Assembly: GCA_037439785.1 (NCBI GenBank)
Contig: JBBIVJ010000002.1
Location: 62,001 to 126,000 of the forward strand
From: DSVZ01 sp037439785
Lineage (GTDB): Bacteria > Verrucomicrobiota > Verrucomicrobiia > Limisphaerales > J093
DNA length: 64,000 nt
Reading direction: 5' to 3'
The notes under the pieces were generated by a model, which worked only from the letters and a program-made list of their open reading frames with translations, was not told where the DNA came from and did not search any database. Made by a program: the position numbers and the translations under genes. This document shows positions 34,578 to 43,452 of this stretch, in pieces. Numbering within the stretch: position 1 is the first letter of the stretch; each line of letters begins with the position of its first letter.

Positions 34578-35576
34578 TCAAGGGGAGGCGCCGGCGGCAG
34601 TGCCGGCCGCGCCCGTGATCACCAGGTTCACCCTGGCGCGCGCCTCCTGGCCGGCAGCGAGGTTGCGCCCTAACAGGGAGAGGTAGATCGAGTAGTGCGG
34701 TTCGGTCTGGTGCGGCATGGCCAACGCAAAACAGTCTTCCGGCGTGGCGTCGAACGTGGCCAGCACCCCACGACCCCACGCGCGGCGGTGGGCGCGGATG
34801 ACCGGCCCCGCCAGTTCGGCGGGGAAGCTCCAGGTCACGGGGTGGGGCTCCAACTGCCAGCGGCCGTCTTCGGCCAGAGCTCGGGCCGCAGCGTCGCGCG
34901 GGTACATCTGCCACTCCCCGCGTTCGCGCGTGGCGTGGGCAAAGACATCGTCCCGCGGCCCCTTGACCAGGACAAAAGCGTTGGAGAAGGCGGGGTCGAA
35001 GTACGACGCCAGAAAGACCTCGAAACCGCGCAGCGGCTCCCGCGCGCCGACCCCCAGTTCCACGCTGAGGATGGCCGGGCGCAGAATCCGGTACACGGCC
35101 CTCAGGCTGAAGGGACGCTCCGGGTCCTCGACCCAGCGCACCTCGACGCTGCCCTCCTCGCGGGCGGTGGCGACGCTGGGCCAGTCCCAGGCCCCGGCGC
35201 CAAACCGCCGGCCGTTGGCAAAGACCCGGTAGGCACTGAGCAGGCCCTTGCTCTGGTCCAGCCGCGCCCCCGTGGGCTCGTGCACCACCTCGGTCAGGCC
35301 GAGGGAGGCGCCGCCGGCATGGAGCCGGCCCCGCAGCACGCCGGTGTGAAACACAAAGCCGCCGAGGCCGTCCGGTTCGAAACGCAGCCGCGCCTTGACG
35401 TCCGTGTCCGGTGCGGCGGGGACGGTCCGCGGGGCGACCGGCCGGGAGCGGTCGGTCTCGGCCCCCGCCAAGGAGGTCAGGAGGCCGAGCCAGCCCAGCA
35501 GCGCGAGGCGTTGGCCCCAACCGCGCGGGCAGCGGCGGAATCTCGTGGCCATCGAGGGGAGAAGTCGGGCAGTCAT
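34578..35576 (-). CDS. Secreted protein of unknown function
   Basis: A 332-residue protein with a signal peptide (arginine-rich start, then LALLGWLGLLTSLAGA). The mature part is beta-strand-rich: FVFHTGVLRGRLHAGG, GLLSAYRVFANGRRFG, SFPAELAGPVIRAHRRAWG and SIYLSLLGRNLAAGQEARA. It resembles hypothetical proteins of Planctomycetes and Verrucomicrobia from memory, perhaps a carbohydrate-related beta-sandwich, but no active-site motif is evident. Start ATG 35576 is used; ATG 35552 is equally compatible with the signal peptide. Convergent with the photolyase gene and followed upstream by a repeat-rich gap. Function unknown. Confidence 0.75.
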   Translation of the reverse strand: MTARLLPSMATRFRRCPRGWGQRLALLGWLGLLTSLAGAETDRSRPVAPRTVPAAPDTDVKARLRFEPDGLGGFVFHTGVLRGRLHAGGASLGLTEVVHEPTGARLDQSKGLLSAYRVFANGRRFGAGAWDWPSVATAREEGSVEVRWVEDPERPFSLRAVYRILRPAILSVELGVGAREPLRGFEVFLASYFDPAFSNAFVLVKGPRDDVFAHATRERGEWQMYPRDAAARALAEDGRWQLEPHPVTWSFPAELAGPVIRAHRRAWGRGVLATFDATPEDCFALAMPHQTEPHYSIYLSLLGRNLAAGQEARARVNLVITGAAGTAAGASP

Positions 35577-35685
35577 GCGGGGCAGGTTGCCTGAAAGGAG
35601 CCGCTTTGTCAGGCCGGTTGGTCCTGCCCGCCGCGGCATATCCTTTCCAGAAGGCCCGGCCGGTACGCGGAGGAGAGGGCAGCGG

Positions 35686-35869
35686 GCGAAGGGGTGAAAG
35701 GTTGAAGCATGAAAAGAGAACGGCAGCCTACAGTCCGGGGTACAAGGTGGAGCGCGCCGCGCGAAAGAAGCTGGCGCCGGGCGGACCGGCCGGCCAAAGG
35801 CGGAAGGTGCGAGGGGTGGCGCAGATGCCCTCGCCCGGCGTTCCTGCAGACTTCTGGCACCTGACTTCG
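35686..35869 (+). repeat. Heptad repeat region E
   Basis: The 389-bp gap before lpxC/fabZ contains five heptads with TGAA-like cores (GCGAAGG, GGTGAAA, GGTTGAA, GCATGAA, AAGAGAA at 35686-35720) and a further period-7 run GACTTCT, GGCACCT, GACTTCG (35849-35869). No gene is supported here; the longer open frames into lpxC are artefacts of GC content. The gap ends with the lpxC promoter. Confidence 0.6.
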
Positions 35870-35929
35870 GGATGCTCCCGGTGCGCGCCCCACGCCCCGT
35901 TTCTCCCGCCGGCGTGGGGGAAACCCCGC

Positions 35930-35959
35930 TTGCCAAGGGGGAGGGCTGTTCTTTTTAAT
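35930..35959 (+). promoter_or_regulatory. Putative leaderless promoter of lpxC/fabZ
   Basis: TTGCCA (35930-35935), an 18-bp spacer and TTTAAT (35954-35959) lie six bases before the GTG at 35966 and nine before GTG 35969. The AT-rich tract stands out in this GC-rich DNA. Confidence 0.55.
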
Positions 35960-35965
35960 CCGCTC

Positions 35966-37306
35966 GTGGTGCAGCAGCAAACCCTCCGCGAGGTCGTCCG
36001 CTTTGCCGGCATCGGTCTCCACAGTGGTCAACGGGTCAACCTGGCCTTTTGTCCGGCGCCGGCGGGCAGCGGACTGCGCTTCCGGCGCGTGGACCTGGAA
36101 GGGCGGCCGGAAATCCCCGCCCGCCTCGAGCAGGTGGTGGAGACCACCCGTTCGACCACCCTGGCCAGCGGGTCGGTGAAGGTGCAGACCGTCGAGCATG
36201 TGCTGGCGGCGCTGGCCGGTTGCGGCGTGGACAACGCGGTCATCGAGCTGGATGCCAACGAGCCGCCCATCGCCGACGGCAGTGCGCGCGCCTTCACGGA
36301 GCTGATCGAGAAGGCCGGCCTGGTGCCCCAGGGTGAGCCCCGCGAGCCGTGGACCCTGAGCGAGCCCGTCCAACTGCAGGCGGGCGAGTCGTTCATGAGC
36401 GCCTTCCCCCATGACCGGCTCAAGATCACCTGCACCAGCGCGGACCGGGCGGGGCGCTTCACCCAGTTTCAAAGCGCGGAGATCACCCCCGAGACCTGGC
36501 GCAAGGAACTGGCCCTGGCCCGCACCTTCTGTTTCTTCGAGGAGATCGAGTACCTGATCAAAAACGGCCTCATCAAGGGCGGCAGCCTGGAAAACGCGGT
36601 GGTCATCCGGGATGACGCCGTGCTCACCACCGAGCCGCTGCGCTTCCCGGACGAGTTTGTGCGGCACAAGGTGCTGGACATCCTGGGCGACCTGTCCCTG
36701 TTGGGACGGCCGCTGCAGGCGCACGTGGTGGCGCTGCTGCCCAGCCACGCGGCCAACGTCGAGCTGGGCCGGCAGATCGCGGCCCAGCAACGCCGTCACG
36801 CCCTCGCCCTCGAGGCCTTCAGCCCGCCGCCTCCCGCCGCGCCCGCCACGGCCGACACACCGGTGCTGGACGGGGCCGAGCTGGACGCCGATCAGGTGTT
36901 GCGGATGCTGCCGCACCGCTACCCGTTCCTGATGGTGGACCGCGTCACCCGCATCAGCGGCAACCAGATTTCGGTGCTCAAGAACGTCAGCATCAACGAG
37001 CCGTACTTCCAGGGGCACTTCCCCGGCCATCCGATCATGCCCGGGGTGCTGCAGCTCGAGGCCGTGGCCCAGGCCGCCGGCATCCTCATGCTCCGGCAGG
37101 CCGAAAACGCCGGCAAACTCGCCTACTTCATGTCCGCCGAGACGGTCAAGTGGCGCAAACCCGTCCGCCCCGGCGACACCCTCAAGATTGACATCGAACT
37201 GACCAAGACCCGCGGCAAGATCGGCAAGGCCCGCGGCGTGTGCACCGTGGCGGGTGAGGTGGTCAGCGAGGCCGAGGTGACCTTCATGCTGGTGGACCGG
37301 CCGTGA
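35966..37306 (+). CDS. lpxC/fabZ: Bifunctional UDP-3-O-acyl-GlcNAc deacetylase / 3-hydroxyacyl-ACP dehydratase
   Basis: Fusion of LpxC and FabZ (446 residues), typical of Bacteroidota and Verrucomicrobiota. LpxC (about 1-275) performs the committed step of lipid A synthesis: zinc ligands His78 (TVEHVL), His234 and Asp238 (RHKVLDILGD), and base/acid His261 (SHAANVELG), with E. coli-like spacing. FabZ (about 305-446) dehydrates 3-hydroxyacyl-ACP: MLPHRYPFLMVDRV and HFPGHPIMPGVLQLEAV with catalytic His351 and Glu365. GTG 35966 is preferred since it fits the promoter; GTG 35969 is the alternative. lpxA follows 55 bp later. Confidence 0.95.
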   Translation: MVQQQTLREVVRFAGIGLHSGQRVNLAFCPAPAGSGLRFRRVDLEGRPEIPARLEQVVETTRSTTLASGSVKVQTVEHVLAALAGCGVDNAVIELDANEPPIADGSARAFTELIEKAGLVPQGEPREPWTLSEPVQLQAGESFMSAFPHDRLKITCTSADRAGRFTQFQSAEITPETWRKELALARTFCFFEEIEYLIKNGLIKGGSLENAVVIRDDAVLTTEPLRFPDEFVRHKVLDILGDLSLLGRPLQAHVVALLPSHAANVELGRQIAAQQRRHALALEAFSPPPPAAPATADTPVLDGAELDADQVLRMLPHRYPFLMVDRVTRISGNQISVLKNVSINEPYFQGHFPGHPIMPGVLQLEAVAQAAGILMLRQAENAGKLAYFMSAETVKWRKPVRPGDTLKIDIELTKTRGKIGKARGVCTVAGEVVSEAEVTFMLVDRP

Positions 37307-37361
37307 CCCCGCGTCCTTGCCCGCCCCGCCCGGGTGCCGCCCGCCGCCCGCCTTTGCCGCC

Positions 37362-38129
37362 ATGATTCATCCCACCGCCCTGGTTCACCCCCGTGCCCAG
37401 TTGGGCGAGGGCTGCGAAATCGGTCCGTACTGCGTGATCGGGCCGGGTGCGGAACTCGGCCCCCGCTGCCGCCTGCACAGCCACGTGGTCATTGACGGCC
37501 ACACCCGCCTGGGCGAGGGCAACGAGGTCTTCCCCTTCGCCAGCCTCGGCCTGCGCAGCCAGGACCTCAAATGGCAGGGCGGCCTCACGCGGGTGGAAAT
37601 CGGCGACTTCAACATCTTCCGCGAAGGCGTGACCGTGCACAGCGCGACCGCCGACGGCCAGGTGACCCGCATCGGCTCGCACAACGCCTTCCTGGCCTAC
37701 GCCCACATCGCCCACGACTGCCAGGTGGGCAACCACATCATCATGTCCAACTTCGCCGGCCTGGCCGGCCATGTGGTGATCGAGGACCATGCCGTGCTGG
37801 GCGGCTACGTGGCCGTGCACCAGTTCTGCCGCATCGGTACCCTGGCCATGCTCGGCGGCTGCACCAAGGTCCGGCAGGACGTCGCCCCCTACATGCTGGT
37901 GGACGGCGACCCCGGCGAGACTCGGGGCCCGAACCTGGTGGGCCTGGAGCGCCGCGGTGCGTCGCCGGAGGCCCGCGCGGCGCTCAAGCAGGCCTACCGC
38001 CTCCTGTTCCGCACCGGGCTTGCCCTCCCCAACGCCCTGGCCCGGATCGAACAGGAACTGCCCCCCCTGCCGGAAATCCGCCACCTGGTCGGCTTCGTGC
38101 GCGCCTGTCAGCGCGGTCTTTGCCGCTGA
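37362..38129 (+). CDS. lpxA: UDP-N-acetylglucosamine acyltransferase
   Basis: First enzyme of lipid A synthesis, moving a 3-hydroxyacyl chain from ACP to UDP-GlcNAc. The 255-residue protein is a left-handed beta-helix of hexapeptide repeats (HPTALVHPRAQLGEGCEIG) with the catalytic His118 in YAHIAHDCQVGNH. GGYVAVHQFCRIG and VDGDPGETRGPNLVGLERRG are standard LpxA motifs. ATG 37362 starts MIHPTAL as in the family. It follows lpxC/fabZ and precedes an EamA transporter gene; the order lpxC/fabZ-lpxA is common in diderms. Confidence 0.96.
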   Translation: MIHPTALVHPRAQLGEGCEIGPYCVIGPGAELGPRCRLHSHVVIDGHTRLGEGNEVFPFASLGLRSQDLKWQGGLTRVEIGDFNIFREGVTVHSATADGQVTRIGSHNAFLAYAHIAHDCQVGNHIIMSNFAGLAGHVVIEDHAVLGGYVAVHQFCRIGTLAMLGGCTKVRQDVAPYMLVDGDPGETRGPNLVGLERRGASPEARAALKQAYRLLFRTGLALPNALARIEQELPPLPEIRHLVGFVRACQRGLCR

Positions 38130-38158
38130 GCCGGCGCGGCCCTTCCCCCGAGCCGGCC

Positions 38159-39277
38159 ATGAGCCCCCGCGCCCGTCATCTCGAAGCCGTGGCGTTGCTG
38201 GTGCTGGCCACCGCCTGCTGGTCGCTGAGCTTTCCGGTGATGAAGGCGATGACCCTGGCGCAACAGGCGCTGCTGCCGGGCGTCAGCACCTGGTTCACCT
38301 CCGCCCTCTGCGTGGCCTACCGCTTTGCGCTGGCCGCCGCCGGCCTGGCGCTGGTGCTGGGCCGGAGCCGGCGCGGCCTGACCCGACTCGAGGTCGAGCA
38401 GGGGGTCGGCCTGGGACTGTTTGGCAGTGGGGGGCTGCTGCTGCAAATGGACGGTCTGGCCTGGACCGCTGCCTCGACCTCGGCCTTTCTGACCCAGTTC
38501 TACTGCGTGCTGATCCCGCTGTGGTTTGCGCTGCGGTATCGGCGCCGGCCCTCCGGGCGCGTGCTGGTCGCCTGTGGGGCGGTGCTGGTGGGAGTGGCGG
38601 TGCTGGCGGGCGTGAACTGGCGCGAGCTGCGCGCGGGCCGGGGGGAGATCGAGACTCTGCTCGGTTCGGTGCTCTTCACCGGGCAGATTCTCTGGCTGCA
38701 GCGCCCGCTGTATGCCGGCAACGACGTGCGGCGCTTTTCCCTGGTGATGTTTGTGGTCATGGCCGTGGCGATGCTGCCGGTGGCGGTGGCGTCCACCCGC
38801 CAGCCGGGGGACTGGTGGCGGGCCTTCAGCACCCTCCCCCTGCTGGGCTGCCTGGCCACACTGGTGGTTGTGTGCACGCTGGGCGGTTACCTGCTGATGA
38901 ACCGCTGGCAGCCGGAAGTACCCGCCACCCAGGCCGGCGTCATTTACTGCGCCGAACCGGTCTTTGTCAGCCTGCTGGTGCTGTTCCTGCCCGGCTGGCT
39001 GGCGGGCTGGCTGGGCGTGGAATACGCCAACGAACAGTGGACCGGCCGCCTGCTGCTGGGCGGTACGCTCATCACCGTCGCCAACGTCGTCCTCACCCTC
39101 GCCCCGCCCCCGGCCGAGCATCCCGCCGCGGTCCCGCCCTCCCCGGTGGTGGTCGCGGGCGGGACCGATCCGGCGGCGGGCTCCGCCGGCAACGCAGACT
39201 TGCCACCCCGGCCGGAAGGGTGTTGGATGGCGGTCAACACCGATTCGACCCATGTATCTGACCGGCATCGGCGATGA
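38159..39277 (+). CDS. EamA/DMT-family transporter
   Basis: A 372-residue inner-membrane protein with about 10 hydrophobic segments in two EamA repeats, e.g. LLVLATACWSLSFPVMKAM at the N-terminus and MNRWQPEVPATQAGVIYCAEP in the second repeat. Drug/metabolite transporter superfamily members mostly export metabolites or amino acids. The start follows lpxA by 29 bp. The C-terminal 60 residues are hydrophilic and Pro/Ala-rich, overlapping the next gene by 26 bp; this tail may be dispensable. Substrate unknown. Confidence 0.88.
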   Translation: MSPRARHLEAVALLVLATACWSLSFPVMKAMTLAQQALLPGVSTWFTSALCVAYRFALAAAGLALVLGRSRRGLTRLEVEQGVGLGLFGSGGLLLQMDGLAWTAASTSAFLTQFYCVLIPLWFALRYRRRPSGRVLVACGAVLVGVAVLAGVNWRELRAGRGEIETLLGSVLFTGQILWLQRPLYAGNDVRRFSLVMFVVMAVAMLPVAVASTRQPGDWWRAFSTLPLLGCLATLVVVCTLGGYLLMNRWQPEVPATQAGVIYCAEPVFVSLLVLFLPGWLAGWLGVEYANEQWTGRLLLGGTLITVANVVLTLAPPPAEHPAAVPPSPVVVAGGTDPAAGSAGNADLPPRPEGCWMAVNTDSTHVSDRHRR

Positions 39278-40169
39278 AGCGGGTGCGTCCCTGGACGCGC
39301 AAATCCGGGCGGCCCACGCCCTGGGCTGGAAGACCCTCGAGTTGCGGACGGTGGAACTGCCCGGCTTTCCCCGCGCCAATCTCCACGATCTGCCCGACGC
39401 CGCCTTCGAGCAGGTGGTCGAGCGTCTGCACGCTGCCGGCCTGGGGGTCTGTTGCTTCGGCTCGACCATCATGAACTGGGCCAAGACCGTCGAGACCCCC
39501 TTCGAGGTCACCCTCGAGGAGGTCGGACGCGCCATCCCGCGCATGCAGCGGCTGGGCACCCGCCTGGTGCGCATCATGAGTTTCAAGCCGGCCGACGACG
39601 CGGACCGCACCCCGCCGGTGGTCTTCGAGCGGGTGCGCGAGGTGACGCAGCGTATCCTGGCGGCCGGCCTGCAACCGGTCCACGAAAACTGCATGAACCA
39701 CGGCGGGATGAGCGCGTGGCACGCCCGGGAATTGCTCGAAGCGGTCCCCGGCCTGGGCTGGGTCTGGGACACCGGCAACCCGCTGTTCAACCCGGACCGC
39801 AGCCAGCCCCGCCCCTGGCCGCGCCAGGACCCCTGGACCTTCTACCAGCAGGTCAAGCCCTGGATTCGCCACGTCCACGTCAAGGACGTCCTCTGGGACG
39901 CCACCGCCCGGCGCGAGCACTACACCTGGCCCGGCGAAGGCCACGCCCGCGTGCGCGAAGTGTTGCGTGACCTGCTGGCCGGCGGCTACGACGGCGGCAT
40001 CTCGATCGAACCGCACATGGCCGCGGTCTTCCACGACCCCACCGCCCCTACCGCCACCGCCGAGGCGCAATTTGAAAACTTCGTCGAGTACGGCCGCCGC
40101 CTCGAACGCCTGATCGGGGAAGTCCGGGCCGAACCGGCGGCCGACCGCCCGGCACCGTCCGCCGCCTGA
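39252..40169 (+). CDS. Sugar phosphate isomerase/epimerase (xylose isomerase-like TIM barrel)
   Basis: AP-endonuclease-2/xylose-isomerase-like TIM-barrel protein of 305 residues, probably a sugar or inositol-phosphate isomerase/epimerase. Visible are YLTGIGDEAGASLDAQIRAA, VHENCMNHGG with likely metal ligands, WVWDTGNPLFN, HVHVKDVLWD and a late IEPHMAA with another metal-binding residue. The ATG at 39252 overlaps the end of the EamA gene by 26 bp. Such genes occur widely in Verrucomicrobia with Gfo/Idh oxidoreductases. Exact substrate unknown. Confidence 0.87.
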   Translation: MYLTGIGDEAGASLDAQIRAAHALGWKTLELRTVELPGFPRANLHDLPDAAFEQVVERLHAAGLGVCCFGSTIMNWAKTVETPFEVTLEEVGRAIPRMQRLGTRLVRIMSFKPADDADRTPPVVFERVREVTQRILAAGLQPVHENCMNHGGMSAWHARELLEAVPGLGWVWDTGNPLFNPDRSQPRPWPRQDPWTFYQQVKPWIRHVHVKDVLWDATARREHYTWPGEGHARVREVLRDLLAGGYDGGISIEPHMAAVFHDPTAPTATAEAQFENFVEYGRRLERLIGEVRAEPAADRPAPSAA

Positions 40170-40222
40170 GCCGCGGTCCCCGCGCGCGGCCACCTCCGGT
40201 CCTTTCGGGCTGGCGGACCCGC

Positions 40223-40252
40223 ACAACGCGGGCAACCTTTTCCGCGTTGTGG
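40223..40252 (+). repeat. Hairpin upstream of the GspC-like gene
   Basis: CACAACGCGG (40223-40232) pairs perfectly with CCGCGTTGTG (40243-40252) over a 10-base loop, 34 bp before the ATG 40287. ACAACGCG recurs at 40268-40275. It may end transcription of the isomerase gene or be a repeat; no T-run follows. Confidence 0.45.
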
Positions 40253-40286
40253 TGTTGGCAGTCCTCGACAACGCGATCCGCCGACC

Positions 40287-41246
40287 ATGAAAACCCGCCC
40301 GATGATCCTCGGTGCTGCCGCTCTGGGCGCGGCGCTGGGAGGCCTTACCGCCCTGTCCCGCACTCCGCCCGCGACCTCGCCCCCGGACGCCGCGGCGGAG
40401 GTCGAACCGGTCGAAGAGCCCGTCGCCGCCGAAAACAGCTCGCCCGCCGTCGAGGACAAGGCGCCCCCGGCCAACCCCTACGAGGCCATCGTGACGCGGA
40501 ATGCCTTTGGCCTCAAAGACCCGCCCCCTCCGCCGCCCCCGCCTGCCCAGCCGCCTGAGCCTCCGGTCAACACCGGCGCGCTCAAGCTGACCGGCATCAC
40601 CACCCTCCTGGGCAAGCGGGCCATGTTTGTCTTCAACGACGGCAGGACCAACATCGTCTCCGACCTGGTCCGGGAGGGGGAGCGCGACCGGTTCATCACC
40701 AACCTCGAGGTCCTCGAGATTGACGCCCAGGCACGCACGGTGAAGGTGCTCTTCGGCGGCGAAGAGTTGCGGCTGGACTTCGTCAACCACGGTCTGCGCC
40801 CGCCCACCAACGCGCCGCAACCGGCCGTGACCCGGGTGGCCGTGGCCCGGCCCGGCCAGCCCGGTGCCCTGCCGCCTCCGCTACCCACGCTGCCTCCCAC
40901 CGCCGGCAACACGGCCTTCATCGCCACGCCCCCCAACGCCACGCCCGCCGGGGCGGTCCGCAACCTGCCCGTGCGGCCGACGCGGCTGGGGCAAAGCCAG
41001 CCCGTGCACACCAGCGCGCCGGCCGAGAACGCTCCGGCGGTACCCGTCGAGGTCCAGTTGCAAATCATGCTCGAGCAGCAGCGCGTGGCCCGGGAGTTGA
41101 ACATCGAGCTGCCGCCCATCCCGCCCGCGCCGAACCTGGGCGTGCCGGGGGATCACTTGGTCCCGCCGTCGTTGCCGGGGATGAATCCTCCTCAGTTGCC
41201 GGGGATGGGACCGCCGCAGTTGCCCGGCCTGCCCGGGACGCCGTGA
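40287..41246 (+). CDS. Proline-rich GspC/PilP-like secretion-associated protein
   Basis: A 319-residue protein with an N-terminal hydrophobic anchor (MILGAAALGAALGGLTAL) and long Pro-rich stretches. Residues about 65-110 read YEAIVTRNAFGLKDPPPP then LKLTGITTLLGKRAMFVF, the same layout (NPF-like start, short beta domain with GKRA) as the homology region of GspC/PilP proteins that link inner membrane to secretin. The C-terminal third (VEVQLQIMLEQQRVARE, then Pro-rich repeats PQLPGM) is of low complexity. The T2SS-like operon is nearby (43-50 kb), supporting the call, though it is transcribed in the opposite direction. Likely but unproven. Confidence 0.55.
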   Translation: MKTRPMILGAAALGAALGGLTALSRTPPATSPPDAAAEVEPVEEPVAAENSSPAVEDKAPPANPYEAIVTRNAFGLKDPPPPPPPPAQPPEPPVNTGALKLTGITTLLGKRAMFVFNDGRTNIVSDLVREGERDRFITNLEVLEIDAQARTVKVLFGGEELRLDFVNHGLRPPTNAPQPAVTRVAVARPGQPGALPPPLPTLPPTAGNTAFIATPPNATPAGAVRNLPVRPTRLGQSQPVHTSAPAENAPAVPVEVQLQIMLEQQRVARELNIELPPIPPAPNLGVPGDHLVPPSLPGMNPPQLPGMGPPQLPGLPGTP

Positions 41247-41252
41247 GCCGGC

Positions 41253-42248
41253 TCAGCGCGGCGGCCCGCCCCCCCACGGCAGACGGTGGCGACGCCACGT
41301 GGGCACCCCGCCGTCCGCCGGCAGCAGGACCTCCAGAAAGCCGCCGTCCTTGAGCAACTGACAGCCGCTCAGCGAAGGGCACAAACGCACCTTGAACGGC
41401 CGCCAGCCCCGCGCCTGGCGCAGGGCACGCGTCATGCGGTGCAGGGCCTGACCGGCCCACCGGATTTCCGGCATCCCGGCCAGGAGGCGGCTTTGCCAGA
41501 AGATGAGGTCGGAGTGCAGGTGGCCGATGACCGTTGCCTCCAGTCGCCCCTGCCAGTCGGCGAAAGGGGTCTCGGCGGCCAGAAACGGCAGGGCGGTGGG
41601 ATCGTGACAAAACAGCAGCAACCGCCGTTCGGGTTCGCGGTTAGCCAGCGCTGCTCGGACCTCCTCGAGATGCGCCGCGCGCAACGCTCGCCAGCGCGGA
41701 CGCTCCTCCGGCAGCGTTTCCGCCAGGTACACCGGCAGGGCCAGCAGCGGCGAGGCCACCCCCAGCAACGTCCACGTCCCAAGGTCCACCCGCCAGAACG
41801 GCTGCAGCCCCAGTTCCCCCACTGCCCGCTCCCAACTGGCCAGCCGCGGCCCGCCCACCCCGCCGGCCAGGCTCATCTTGCCCGGCTCATGGTCGCCCAA
41901 CCCCGCCGTCAACCGGCCGGGAAAACGCCCCCGCAACCGTTCCAGCACCTCCCGCGCGCTCTCCGCCGCCGCCGCGTCGCTCACCCCCACAAACGCCGAG
42001 TCACAGGAATAATCGCCGTTGGCCACGACCCGATCGGGGTCCCCCGCCGCCGCGCAGAACCGGTCCAACAACGCATTGTGTGCGAAAGGGTCCGCCAACC
42101 ACACCACCCGCCGCCACAGGCGCACCAACGCCCGGGAAAGCGGATGCCGGATGACCCGGGTTTCGTAGCCGCGCCGTGTCTGCTCGGCTGCACCCGCGAA
42201 GTGCACGTCGCTGAGCACCACCACGCGGAACGCGGCACGCCGGCTCAT
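41253..42248 (-). CDS. Metallophosphoesterase
   Basis: Calcineurin-like phosphoesterase of 331 residues. Metal-binding motifs in order: VVLSDVHFAG (DxH), VANGDYSCDS (GD), GLGDHEPGK (GNH-type, here GDHE), FCHDPTALPF and VIGHLHSDLIF (GHxH). The only deviation is GDHE. ATG 42248 fits because motif I follows closely. It is convergent with the GspC-like gene, with a gap of six bases. Such proteins hydrolyse phosphodiesters; the substrate is unknown, and lipid-A-related hydrolases (LpxH/LpxG) share the fold but not the detailed sequence. Confidence 0.85.
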   Translation of the reverse strand: MSRRAAFRVVVLSDVHFAGAAEQTRRGYETRVIRHPLSRALVRLWRRVVWLADPFAHNALLDRFCAAAGDPDRVVANGDYSCDSAFVGVSDAAAAESAREVLERLRGRFPGRLTAGLGDHEPGKMSLAGGVGGPRLASWERAVGELGLQPFWRVDLGTWTLLGVASPLLALPVYLAETLPEERPRWRALRAAHLEEVRAALANREPERRLLLFCHDPTALPFLAAETPFADWQGRLEATVIGHLHSDLIFWQSRLLAGMPEIRWAGQALHRMTRALRQARGWRPFKVRLCPSLSGCQLLKDGGFLEVLLPADGGVPTWRRHRLPWGGGPPR

Positions 42249-42342
42249 CAGTTTTGCCTTCCCACCGGCGGCTTCACCCCCGACGCCCCGGAGCACAGGA
42301 GCGGTGGGCGCTCAGGCCACTGGATCAGGGGGCCGGACAAAC

Positions 42343-42368
42343 AAAAAGCGCCGGCCCACGGCCGGCGC
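42343..42368 (-). terminator. Rho-independent terminator of the PEP-CTERM gene
   Basis: On the minus strand a perfect 9-bp stem (GCGCCGGCC/GGCCGGCGC, 42348-42368, loop 42357-42359) is followed directly by five T residues (42347-42343). It begins 29 bases after the PEP-CTERM stop. Confidence 0.8.
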
Positions 42369-42396
42369 CGATGCCCACGGGCAGGGCCATCGGTCC

Positions 42397-43206
42397 TCAG
42401 GCACGCCGGCGCCGGGCCAGCAGGGCCGCCCCGCCCAGCAGCAGCAGCGAAAAGGTCGAGGGCTCGGGGATGACGTCTATGAACGAAGTGCCCACCCGCA
42501 AGTTGTCCACGGACAAGACGCCGGGGGCGCCGCGGTTGGGATTGACCCCGGAAGTGCCCTGCCGCAGCGCGAAGGACAGTGTGCCGGAGGAAAACGAAAA
42601 GGGGTCGCTGGCTGTCACGCTGCGGGAGGACTCGTCCACGGGGTTGACCCAGAGCGTGGTCTGGCCGGTGGCCAGGTTCAGGCGGACCGCCACCTCGTAG
42701 GTCACGCCCAGGTCCAGGTCCTCGGGGTATTCGATGGTCGCGCTCTGCGTCCAGGTCTCGTTGGCGATGGCCAGGCGGAACTTCTCTGGCGCGGCCCCCT
42801 CGGTGTTCGCACCGATGCGCGAGTAAAACTCGTTGATCGTGCTGCTCTTGAAGTGGGCGAAATACGAGCCGGAGGTGTAGGTGCCCTCGTTGACGGGCAG
42901 GGAGCTGAAGTTGACCAGGAAAGCCGCGTAAAGCTGGGTCGGGTTGTTCGTCGAGGGGTCAATGCCTGACGACAACGCCCGGTTCACGTCTTCGCCTCCG
43001 CCGACGAAGTTGGCCTGGTTGATCACCGCCGCGCCCGAGGAGACGTTCAGCGGTCGCTCGCCGCCGCTGTGGGTCACCCAGACATTGGTGGCCACCTGGC
43101 TCAACTGCCCGTCCGGATAGCTGAACGATTCCTGGAGCAACACCTCCGCTTGAAGGGGCAGGCTCATCGCCCCTGCCGCCAGCAACACTGCAAGTCCTGA
43201 TTTCAT
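42397..43206 (-). CDS. PEP-CTERM sorting domain-containing secreted protein
   Basis: A 269-residue exported protein. A signal peptide (SGLAVLLAAGAMSLPLQA) precedes a beta-rich body (Thr/Ser/Asn-rich, QESFSYPDG at its start, like a concanavalin-type domain). The C-terminus is the PEP-CTERM anchor: PEPSTFSLLLLGGAALLARR with VIP before and RRRA after it, which exosortase systems recognise. Typical of biofilm and EPS-linked verrucomicrobia. ATG 43206 is set by the signal peptide. Its base composition is less extreme than that of its neighbours. An exosortase gene is not in the window. A terminator follows. Confidence 0.88.
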   Translation of the reverse strand: MKSGLAVLLAAGAMSLPLQAEVLLQESFSYPDGQLSQVATNVWVTHSGGERPLNVSSGAAVINQANFVGGGEDVNRALSSGIDPSTNNPTQLYAAFLVNFSSLPVNEGTYTSGSYFAHFKSSTINEFYSRIGANTEGAAPEKFRLAIANETWTQSATIEYPEDLDLGVTYEVAVRLNLATGQTTLWVNPVDESSRSVTASDPFSFSSGTLSFALRQGTSGVNPNRGAPGVLSVDNLRVGTSFIDVIPEPSTFSLLLLGGAALLARRRRA

Positions 43207-43350
43207 GGAGACAAGGTCCCCGTGGGTGGGGGAAAAGGTTTGGTTTCGGTCTGTCCGCATGTTCCCGTGCTGACGGCCCCCATCTTGGCAACCGTCGCGC
43301 GGGTGGCAAGAAAAAAATGGGGACGTTGCTTTGCCAGGGGACAAGCTTGA

Positions 43351-43372
43351 GTCGGCGGGGACGCCGACCCTC
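43351..43372 (-). repeat. GGGTCGGC-type hairpin element
   Basis: GTCGGCG (43351-43357) and CGCCGAC (43362-43368) form a 7-bp stem over GGGA. The minus-strand reading AGGGTCGGCGTCCCCGCCGA matches the element at 3117-3140 except near the loop and, more weakly, 20305-20330. A second palindrome, CCGTGGT-A-ACCACGG, follows at 43424-43438. No gene is seen in the surrounding 246-bp gap. Confidence 0.6.
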
Positions 43373-43452
43373 CCCCGGGCGGGGGAAGGACCGCGGCCTC
43401 GCGGACCAGCGGGCGAAGGTTGGCCGTGGTAACCACGGTCGGCGCGGCGGGG

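Noticed and set aside
35374..35394. GGTTCGAA motif resembling a tRNA T-loop
   Set aside because: Inside a coding gene, with no acceptor or anticodon stem around it.
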